A stretch of DNA of 64,000 bases from positions 2,119,001 to 2,183,000 of the forward strand of contig NZ_CP115543.1 of NCBI RefSeq assembly GCF_031834615.1, read 5' to 3'. The translations under genes were made by a program, and so were the position numbers. Origin of the DNA: Stenotrophomonas aracearum (GTDB lineage: Bacteria; Pseudomonadota; Gammaproteobacteria; Xanthomonadales; Xanthomonadaceae). How positions within the stretch are numbered: position 1 is the stretch's first letter; every line of letters starts with the position of its first letter. Shown here one piece after another: positions 57,684 through 64,000 of the stretch. Below the pieces are notes generated by a model. It ran no database searches. It was not told the DNA's origin and saw nothing but the letters and a program-made list of their open reading frames with translations.

Positions 57684-59860
57684 CGACCGTCTCCGGGTGC
57701 TGAGGGGAACTGTAGGGATTTGTAGTAAGCGAGCGGGTGCGGTGGTGGGGCTTCGCCTGCAGGGAGTGGCAGGTCGTTGATGGATTGGAAGTAGGCGATG
57801 CTGGCGTCGCGCCACCATTGGGCTTCGCGTCGTTGGATGCGGAGGAAGGCGGTGATCTGGGCGCTTCGTTGTGGGTCGATTGGTGATGGCAGCGGGGCAG
57901 AGCCCCGCTCTACCTCGGGGGGATCCGTCAGGGTTGACCATTGCCTCTGCATTTCCTGAACCTGCTTTACGCCCAGCGAGTAGCGGGTGACCAGTTCGTC
58001 CCACAGGGTGCGGCCGGAGGCCATGCGGTGGTTCCATGGGACGTGGTGGAACCACAGCAGCAGCGGTTCGGGCACTTTCGTGAGGTCGCCGTACTGCGCG
58101 GCCAGTTCGGGCGCGTATTGGGCCACGGCATTGCTACCGCTCGCGTTGCGGTCGAAGCCGATGCCGTTGCGGTCGGCGCGGTGGTAGTACACCGAGGTCC
58201 AGTCCGGGCGTGGACCGCCGTCTACCCAGGGGCCGGGCCCGTAGTGGTGGCCGCGCGCCATCAGGTGGTGCAGGCCGAGTGGGGTCATGTAGTTCACGGC
58301 CGCCTCGCGCGAGGCCATCATCATCGCGACGATTGGCTGCACTACGGTGGGGTCCGGCGAGAAGGTCATTGCGGCCCAGTCGGCAGCGATGTCGCGGGCG
58401 GACTGGTGGGGGTTCCAGGCCAGCCGGCCGAAGGCGTACCAATTGGCCTGGTCGAAGTGCGAGCCGGTCCAGGTGCGGTCGTTGCCGATGTTGGCAACCC
58501 CGGCCATGCCGGTCAGCGTGTGTCCCTCCAGCGAGCCGTCCACCAGCTTGGCGACGGTGGAACCCTTGCCGCGTGCATGGGTATCCGAACGCAGCACTTC
58601 CTCGAACAACGGGCCGAGGTACACCAGGTGGGTGTTGAAACCGAGGTACTCCTTGGTGAGCTGGAACTCCATCATCAGCGGCGTGCGCGGCATGGCCCCG
58701 AACAAACCGTGGAACGGCTCGCGCGGCTGGAAGTCGATGGGGCCGTTCTTGACCTGCACGATCACGTTCGGGCGGAACGCGCCGTCCAGCCCGGCGAACT
58801 CGGTGAAGGCCTGGGTGGCACGATCTGCAGGTACATCATGCGCGTAGACGAAAGCGCGCCACATCACCACGCCGCCGTGCGGAGCCAGCGCGTCGGCCAG
58901 CAGGTTGGCGCCATCGGCATGCGAACGGCCGTAGTCCTGCGGGCCAGGCTGCCCTTCGGAATTGGCCTTGACCAGGAACCCGCCGAAGTCGGGAATGCGT
59001 GCATATATTTCATTGACCTTGTCGCGCCACCAGCGCTGCACGCCGGGATCCAACGGATCGGCGGTCTTCAGCCCACCCAGTTCGATGGGTGCGCTGAACC
59101 GTGCGCTCAGGTACAGGCGGATGCCGTAGGGCCGAAACACCTCCGCCAGTGCGGCTGCTTTATCCAGGTATGCCGGCGCCAGGCTCCAGGCGCTGGCATT
59201 GACGTTGTTCAGGACGGTGCCGTTGATGCCCAGCGAGGCATTGGCGCGCGCGTAGTCGGTGTAACGCGGATCCTTCCATTCCGGCAGGCTCTGCCAGTCC
59301 CACAGCGAGCGGCCCGCATAGCCGCGTTCCACATGGCCGTCCAGGTTGTCCCAATGATCAAGCACGCGCAGGTGCACGCGCGGCGATTCGTGCACGTCCA
59401 GCGCATCCAGTGAGGCGCCGGTCTGCAGCAGGCGCAGCAGGTGGAACACGCCGTACAGCACGCCGATATCCCGCTGCCCTGCCACCACCAGCACGCTGCG
59501 GCCGTCGCGCTGCACCCGCTTGAGCAGATACCCCTCCGGGCCCAGTGACGCGATCTCGCTGTGCAGTGGCGCAAGCAACGGGGACGACGCGGGTGTACCC
59601 AGTACCACGGCGTACTGTTGCGTCGCCTCGGCGTGCATCGGTGGTGCCGTGCCGAGCAGGCCAGCGAGCCCACGCTCCAACTCCGCACGCGCGGCGCGCT
59701 GCGTCGGCGTTGCGTCGGGTGCGACGATGTCGCTCAACTGCGCGCGGTAGGTGGCTGCGAGCGCAGGCTCAACCGGCACGTACCGCATCCACAGTGCATA
59801 CCCGTCTTCCGCATGCGCGTTGCCCATGAAAAGCAGCAGCGCGATGACAACGCTCGACAT
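57680..59860 (-). CDS. aguA: GH67 alpha-glucuronidase
   Basis: The 726-residue protein has a signal peptide (SSVVIALLLFMGNAHA) and the full GH67 fold. It contains NHWDNLDGHVERGY-like LDHWDNLDGHVERGYAGRSL, the acid Glu in FLVKANSEGQPGP, and the base residues in NVIVQVKNGPIDFQPREPFH. It removes 4-O-methyl-glucuronic acid from the ends of xylo-oligosaccharides. An alternative start further up (59944) would add a long leader before the signal, so 59860 is preferred. A SMAG-like repeat lies inside the reading frame near the C-terminus. It is the first gene of the operon. Confidence 0.9.
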   Translation of the reverse strand: MSSVVIALLLFMGNAHAEDGYALWMRYVPVEPALAATYRAQLSDIVAPDATPTQRAARAELERGLAGLLGTAPPMHAEATQQYAVVLGTPASSPLLAPLHSEIASLGPEGYLLKRVQRDGRSVLVVAGQRDIGVLYGVFHLLRLLQTGASLDALDVHESPRVHLRVLDHWDNLDGHVERGYAGRSLWDWQSLPEWKDPRYTDYARANASLGINGTVLNNVNASAWSLAPAYLDKAAALAEVFRPYGIRLYLSARFSAPIELGGLKTADPLDPGVQRWWRDKVNEIYARIPDFGGFLVKANSEGQPGPQDYGRSHADGANLLADALAPHGGVVMWRAFVYAHDVPADRATQAFTEFAGLDGAFRPNVIVQVKNGPIDFQPREPFHGLFGAMPRTPLMMEFQLTKEYLGFNTHLVYLGPLFEEVLRSDTHARGKGSTVAKLVDGSLEGHTLTGMAGVANIGNDRTWTGSHFDQANWYAFGRLAWNPHQSARDIAADWAAMTFSPDPTVVQPIVAMMMASREAAVNYMTPLGLHHLMARGHHYGPGPWVDGGPRPDWTSVYYHRADRNGIGFDRNASGSNAVAQYAPELAAQYGDLTKVPEPLLLWFHHVPWNHRMASGRTLWDELVTRYSLGVKQVQEMQRQWSTLTDPPEVERGSAPLPSPIDPQRSAQITAFLRIQRREAQWWRDASIAYFQSINDLPLPAGEAPPPHPLAYYKSLQFPSAPGDGR
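57892..57913 (-). repeat. SMAG-like REP element inside the aguA reading frame
   Basis: On the minus strand GTAGAGCGGGGCTCTGCCCC is a GTAG head plus a perfect 7-bp stem (GCGGGGC/GCCCCGC, loop AGA). It encodes VERGSAPLP in frame within the C-terminal part of the GH67 protein. Confidence 0.7.
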
Positions 59861-59964
59861 CCAATGACACCGTTCGACAGCAGCAAAATGCGGCGTTTTC
59901 GGCAGTAAACCGGGTAAGCTGGTGACGCGCCTTGGCCGTTGCATCATCTCCCCTGCCCGCCGCA

Positions 59965-59978
59965 CGGTAGCGTTACGA
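59965..59978. promoter_or_regulatory. Putative LacI-type operator (xyl-box-like)
   Basis: CGGTAGCGTTACGA contains GTAGCGTTAC, a near-palindrome with a central CG as bound by LacI proteins. It agrees at 10 of 14 positions with the Xanthomonas xyl-box as I recall it (TGGTAGCGCTAACA). It lies between the divergent aguA and lacI-type genes, 20 bp before the latter's start. Confidence 0.6.
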
Positions 59979-59997
59979 GAACGAAAGGAAACGCGTA

Positions 59998-61056
59998 TTG
60001 GACAAGCCGAAGAAATCGGTCCGCCGCAAAACCAGCGGCGTGACGATCGACGAGGTGGCGGCGCTGGCAGGCGTTTCGCCGATGACCGTGTCGCGGGCCG
60101 TGAACCAGGGCAACGTGCGCGAAGAGACCCGCGAACGCGTGATGCGCGCGGTGCGCAAGCTGGGCTACACGCCCAATGTCGCGGCCAGTTCGCTGGCGGC
60201 CGCGCAGCACACCCGCATCGCGCTGATCTACGCCAATCCGAGCGGTGCCTACCTGAGTGAACTTCTGGTCGGCCTGCTGCGGGTGGCCTCCAATGCGCCG
60301 GTGCAGCTGACCATCGACTACTGGGAAAACATGGATGCCGAGGCCGAGCGCAAGGCCGCGCGCAGCCTGGCCAGCCGGGTCGACGGCGTGATCCTGCCGC
60401 CGCCGCTGTGCGAGTCCGCGGCCGCCGTGGGCGAGCTGGTAAAGGCGCGCATCCCCGTTGTGGCGATTGCGTCCGGCCGCCAGGGTGATGGTATTTCCTG
60501 CGTGCGCATCGACGACTTCCACGCCGGCAAGGAAATGGCCGAGCATCTGATCCAGCACGGGCATACCCGCATCGGCTTCATCTGCGGACGCGACGACCTC
60601 AGTGCCAGCGCCCGCCGCTACGACGGTTTTGTCACCGCGCTGCACGAGGCCGGGTTGGAGGTCGACCCCGAACTGGTCCAGCGCGGCAACTACACCTACC
60701 GCTCCGGGCTGGGCGCCGCAGAGCTGCTGCTGGCGCATGGGAACCCGCCCACCGCGATTTTCGCCAGCAACGACGACATGGGTGCAGCCGCCATTTCGGT
60801 CGCGCACCGGCGCGGGTTGGACGTGCCCCGCGACCTGACCGTGGTGGGCTTCGATGACACCTCGGCCGCCACCACGGTGTGGCCGGAACTCACCACCATC
60901 CACCAGCCCATTGCGGCGATGGCCGACGCAGCCATCGACATCCTGCTGCGCACCATCCGCAACCGCAACGACGAGGCGCGGCCGCTTACCGACCATGTGC
61001 TGCCGCACCGGTTGGTGGAGCGCGATTCGGTGGCGCGCCCGCCCAGAGGTCGGTAG
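59998..61056 (+). CDS. LacI-family repressor of the xylan operon
   Basis: The 352-residue protein has the LacI headpiece at residues 15-60 (VTIDEVAALAGVSPMTVSRA, then GYTPNVAASSLA with the hinge helix) and a periplasmic-binding-like effector domain. It starts at TTG 59998 with an AAGGAA site 8 bases upstream. It is divergent from the operon and close to an operator-like site. By position it is the counterpart of Xanthomonas XylR, with xylose or a xylo-oligosaccharide as likely inducer. Confidence 0.88.
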   Translation: MDKPKKSVRRKTSGVTIDEVAALAGVSPMTVSRAVNQGNVREETRERVMRAVRKLGYTPNVAASSLAAAQHTRIALIYANPSGAYLSELLVGLLRVASNAPVQLTIDYWENMDAEAERKAARSLASRVDGVILPPPLCESAAAVGELVKARIPVVAIASGRQGDGISCVRIDDFHAGKEMAEHLIQHGHTRIGFICGRDDLSASARRYDGFVTALHEAGLEVDPELVQRGNYTYRSGLGAAELLLAHGNPPTAIFASNDDMGAAAISVAHRRGLDVPRDLTVVGFDDTSAATTVWPELTTIHQPIAAMADAAIDILLRTIRNRNDEARPLTDHVLPHRLVERDSVARPPRGR

Positions 61057-61070
61057 GGCGCGCCGCATCG

Positions 61071-63641
61071 TCAGGCTCCCGGGCAGGCGACGGTGACGTC
61101 GGCTTCGTTCAGGGCGCCCAGTGCGACCCGCGACACCGAGACGGTCATCGCCGATGCGCTCACCAGCGACCACGGGCGGTCCAGCTTGCCCACCTGCGCA
61201 CCGGCACCGGCCAGGCACTTCAGCGGCACGCCCACGCGGGTCCACTGCCCTGCCGGCAGCTTGGCCAGGGTCGGTCCCAGCGGTACACGCGCCGAACAGC
61301 CGGTACCGCACCCCACCGCCAGCCACGCCTCGCCCTTGGGCGCGGCATCCACGCGCAGCGTGGTGACCAGCATCAGGTCGCCGTTGCTCTCCCGCTGCAG
61401 GTCCAGTGCGGTGTGCGACTGCAACGCGGCGGTCGCCTCACCCTTGCCGGTCCAGGCCAGGCGGCGGCTGTCTTCCTGCTTGAGGTGGTCCACGCCGGTC
61501 ACATTGAGCAGGTCGCCGTCCAGGCCTTCCGGCACCTTGGTGACGGTCACGCCCTGCCCCGTGGCGTTCTCCAGGCGCAGCGCCATGCCGGCACCGGCAT
61601 CGCCCGCCGCGAAGAAGACGCCGGCCGCGCCTTCGTTGCCGGTCACGCCGGAAACTTCGGGCAAAGTGGCAAGGTCGCCCTTGTCGGCGTAGGTCAGGCC
61701 GTAACCGAACGCGAACTGCGGGTCGTAGTCCTTCTGGCCCACGTTGTTGGCGTACTGCACCGCTGTGCGCGGCCAGCTGAAGCTGAGCTTGCCCTTGAAG
61801 TCGTTCTGCACGGCCCCGTCGGGTTTGCGCAGCAGGACGTCGGCAATGCCTGCGCCTTCCGAACCGGGCAGCCACGCGGCGACGAATGCATCGGCGGCGT
61901 TGATCTCCCGGTTCACCCACAGCGGGCGGCCGCTCAGGAACACCGCGACCACCGGGATGCCGTCGGCCTTGAGCTTCTTGAGCAGCTGCAGGTCCGAGTC
62001 GTCGCCCGGCTTGTAGGCCAGCGTGGCCAGGTCGCCCTGGAATTCGGCGTACGGGTTCTCGCCGAACACGACCACGGCGACATCCGGCTTGGTCTTGTAC
62101 CTGCCATCAACGGCAAGCTCAGCTTGGCCGCCAGCGGCCTTCACCTGCTGCGCGAGGCCTTCGAAGATGGTGTCCGCATTCGGGAAGTCCTTGCGCGTGG
62201 TGCCGGTGCCCTGCCAGTTCAGGGTCCAGCCACCGGCCTGCTTGCCCACATCATTCGCGCCGTCACCGGCCACCAGAATCTTCTGCTTCGGTGCGAGCGG
62301 CAGCACGCCGCCCTGGTTCTTGAGCAGCACCAGCGACTCGCGCACGGCCTGGCGTGCGACCTCGCGATGGTCCGGCGCGCCGATCAGCGCGAACTGGCCG
62401 CCGACCGAGCGCGCGGACGGCTTGCCGGCCTCGAACAGGCCCAGCCGCATCTTCACCCGCAGGATCCGGCGCACCGCGTCGTCCAGCCGTTCCTGGCTGA
62501 TGGTGCCGGCCTTCACCGCGGCCAGCGTTGTTTCGTACATGCCCTTCCAGCTGTCCGAGGCCATCGGCATGTCCAGCCCGGCGTTGATGGTGGCCGGGCA
62601 GTCGGTGGCGGTGCAGCCCTTGACCTGGCCATGGCCGTTCCAGTCGCCGACCACGAAACCGCCAAAGTTCATGCGACCTTTCAGCGCGTCGGTGAGGTAC
62701 GGCTTGTTGCCGTGCATCTTTTCGCCGTTGACGCTGTTGAAGGATGCCATCACGGTCTGCGCGCCGGCCGCGATCGCCGGCGGATAGCCGGCCGCGTGGA
62801 TGCGGACCAGATCGGCTTCGCTGACCTTGGTGTCGCCCTGGTCCTTGCCGTCGGTCGTGCCGCCGTCGCCCAGGAAGTGCTTCACCGACGCGATCACATG
62901 GCGGCCGTCGAGGAACTCCGGCGAGCCCACCTTGCCCTGCAACCCCTCCACCACCTTGCCGGCATAGCTGGCCACCACGTCGGGCGATTCGGAGTAGCCC
63001 TCATAGGTGCGCCCCCAGCGGTCGTCCTGCGGCACCGCCACGGTCGGCGCGAACGCCCACTCCATGCCGGTGGCGCGGGTTTCCAGCGCGGTGATCTCGC
63101 CGATCCGGCGCACCAGTTCCGGGTTGCGCGCCGCGCCCAGGCCGATGTTGTGCGGGAACAACGTGGCGCCGACGATGTTGCTCTGCCCGTGCACCGCGTC
63201 GATGCCGAAGAGGACCGGAATCGCCTTGCCACCCTGCGAGGTATCCATCGAGGCGGCGTAGAACGCATCGGCCAGGGCCAGCCACTCGGCCGGCGAGGCG
63301 TCGTAGCGACCACCGGGGTCCGAGTTGCCGCCGGCGAGGATCGAGCCCAGCCGGTACTTGCGAACGTCGTCCGGGGTGATGCTGGCGATATCGCCCTGGA
63401 TCAGCTGACCCACCTTCTCTTCCACCGTCATGGTTGCGATCAGGTCGTTGATGCGCTTTTCCAGGGAGGGGTCTTCGGCCAGCGGCCAGGCCACCGACGG
63501 CCACGGGTTGGCTTCGCCGCTGGCGGTGGCGGCGGCCGGGGCCTTTTCGGCAGCCGTGTCGTCGCCCTTGCAGGCAACCAGCGCGAGGACCACCGCGACC
63601 ATCAGGGCACTGCTGCGGCGGGAATGAAGAAGGTGGGTCAT
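61071..63641 (-). CDS. GH3 exo-beta-glucosidase/xylosidase lipoprotein
   Basis: The 856-residue protein has a lipobox (VLALVAC, cysteine about residue 24), so it is likely anchored in a membrane. The GH3 domains carry the nucleophile Asp in GGFVVGDWNGHGQV, and KHFLGDGGTTDGKDQGD and GIDAVHGQSNIVGATLFPHN are typical of the exo-1,4-beta-glucosidase (ExoP-like) group. A C-terminal jelly-roll domain (about 690-856) follows. It likely trims gluco- or xylo-oligosaccharides. It ends 15 bp from the convergent lacI-type gene and begins 22 bp after xylA. Confidence 0.88.
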   Translation of the reverse strand: MTHLLHSRRSSALMVAVVLALVACKGDDTAAEKAPAAATASGEANPWPSVAWPLAEDPSLEKRINDLIATMTVEEKVGQLIQGDIASITPDDVRKYRLGSILAGGNSDPGGRYDASPAEWLALADAFYAASMDTSQGGKAIPVLFGIDAVHGQSNIVGATLFPHNIGLGAARNPELVRRIGEITALETRATGMEWAFAPTVAVPQDDRWGRTYEGYSESPDVVASYAGKVVEGLQGKVGSPEFLDGRHVIASVKHFLGDGGTTDGKDQGDTKVSEADLVRIHAAGYPPAIAAGAQTVMASFNSVNGEKMHGNKPYLTDALKGRMNFGGFVVGDWNGHGQVKGCTATDCPATINAGLDMPMASDSWKGMYETTLAAVKAGTISQERLDDAVRRILRVKMRLGLFEAGKPSARSVGGQFALIGAPDHREVARQAVRESLVLLKNQGGVLPLAPKQKILVAGDGANDVGKQAGGWTLNWQGTGTTRKDFPNADTIFEGLAQQVKAAGGQAELAVDGRYKTKPDVAVVVFGENPYAEFQGDLATLAYKPGDDSDLQLLKKLKADGIPVVAVFLSGRPLWVNREINAADAFVAAWLPGSEGAGIADVLLRKPDGAVQNDFKGKLSFSWPRTAVQYANNVGQKDYDPQFAFGYGLTYADKGDLATLPEVSGVTGNEGAAGVFFAAGDAGAGMALRLENATGQGVTVTKVPEGLDGDLLNVTGVDHLKQEDSRRLAWTGKGEATAALQSHTALDLQRESNGDLMLVTTLRVDAAPKGEAWLAVGCGTGCSARVPLGPTLAKLPAGQWTRVGVPLKCLAGAGAQVGKLDRPWSLVSASAMTVSVSRVALGALNEADVTVACPGA

Positions 63642-63663
63642 GGGCTCATCCTTGGGGCTGCGC

Positions 63664-64000
63664 TCAGCGCAGCAGGTACGTGTTGATCAGGTTTTCGTAA
63701 CGTTCCTGCTTGCCGCTGATCTGCGTGGGCTCACCGCCCTTCGCCCCCAGTGCAGCCAGGTCCGCCAGGCTGAGCTTGCCATGTTCGAAGTCCTTTCCGG
63801 CGCCACTGTCGAAGCTGGCGTAGCGTTCGGCGCGCCACTGCTCCCAGGGCGAGTCGTTGAGCAGCCCATGGGCGACCTCCAGCCCGCGCGCGAACGCGTC
63901 CATGCCGCCGATATGGGCGACGAACAGGTCCTCCATGTCGGTGGATTCGCGGCGCACTTTGGCGTCGAAGTTCAGGCCGCCTTCCAGCCCGCCCTGGCGC
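63664..64000 (-). CDS. xylA: Xylose isomerase, C-terminal part (5' end outside window)
   Basis: The visible 111 residues run [20 protein letters not shown], then [20 protein letters not shown], and end [10 protein letters not shown]. This is the C-terminus of XylA, with the metal-binding Asp of [10 protein letters not shown]. The enzyme converts xylose to xylulose in the cytosol. It is upstream of and in line with the GH3 lipoprotein gene, which ties the xylan module to central sugar metabolism. Confidence 0.93.
   Translation of the reverse strand, partial: RQGGLEGGLNFDAKVRRESTDMEDLFVAHIGGMDAFARGLEVAHGLLNDSPWEQWRAERYASFDSGAGKDFEHGKLSLADLAALGAKGGEPTQISGKQERYENLINTYLLR

Noticed and set aside
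60879..63686. 935-codon open frame opposite the GH3 lipoprotein gene
   Set aside because: Shadow frame; the minus strand has a lipobox, catalytic motifs and full family length.

Overview
The window is high-GC proteobacterial chromosome. It most likely comes from Stenotrophomonas or a close Xanthomonadaceae relative. The evidence is the xylan operon with a LacI regulator and a GTAGCG-type operator, the Xanthomonadaceae-like GroEL, TTG/GTG starts behind good Shine-Dalgarno sites, and two REP hairpins with a GTAG head (38259-38281 and 57892-57913) of the SMAG type described in Stenotrophomonas. No rRNA, tRNA or CRISPR array was seen.

Layout. (1) 1-500: the end of an unknown gene, a 22-bp direct repeat and the 5' remnant of an ISL3-like insertion sequence. 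(2) 0.4-9.2 kb, all on the minus strand: a stress cassette of sulP, uspA, cfa, then a dksA-like gene, an extra pnp, an extra groEL without groES, and nudE. The last three overlap by 1-4 bases. (3) 9.2-13.8 kb: a Tn3-family transposon with a tyrosine recombinase (cut by an amber codon before its catalytic His-x-x-Arg and Tyr) and a DDE transposase. (4) 13.8-22.7 kb: LysR and XRE regulators, a GST, an NAD(P)-binding protein, two DUF1254/DUF1214 lipoproteins (one frameshifted), a serine beta-lactamase-like hydrolase, a response regulator and a BLUF blue-light sensor. (5) 22.8-36.2 kb: a dense group of stress and DNA-repair genes: LigD (frameshifted), DUF3606, Mn-catalase, a PQQ-dehydrogenase/PEBP fusion, a SymE-like protein with a structured leader, a DUF892 ferritin-like protein, DUF6766, a cysteine hydrolase, a DUF1264 lipoprotein (frameshifted), a zinc alcohol dehydrogenase, DUF4126 and a broken DUF4440 gene. 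(6) 36.2-48 kb: threonine aldolase, a fasciclin protein, succinate-semialdehyde dehydrogenase, a BCCT transporter with an outer-membrane barrel, and two long sulfatases. (7) 48-64 kb: a glucuronoxylan module. One leftward operon carries GH67 alpha-glucuronidase, an SGNH acetylesterase, GH43, GH3, a transporter-GH43 fusion and an aldose epimerase. Divergent from it is lacI (xylR-like), followed by a GH3 lipoprotein and the 3' end of xylA.

How the parts work together. Region 7 reads as a complete route: side chains are removed (GH67, esterase), the backbone oligomers are cut (GH43, GH3), the products are imported and hydrolysed inside the cell (fusion protein), and xylose is mutarotated and isomerised (epimerase, XylA). 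The LacI protein probably represses through the site at 59965-59978. Region 2 combines RNA turnover, folding, nucleotide clean-up, membrane cyclopropanation and a transcription modulator, which suggests a transferable stress-survival unit. Region 5 groups functions typical of stationary-phase or desiccation tolerance.

A recurring oddity is a set of single-base indels, mostly in G/C runs, and amber codons. All lie between about 10 and 36 kb; none was seen in the long genes from 36 to 64 kb. They may be real decay or consensus errors, and resequencing would decide.
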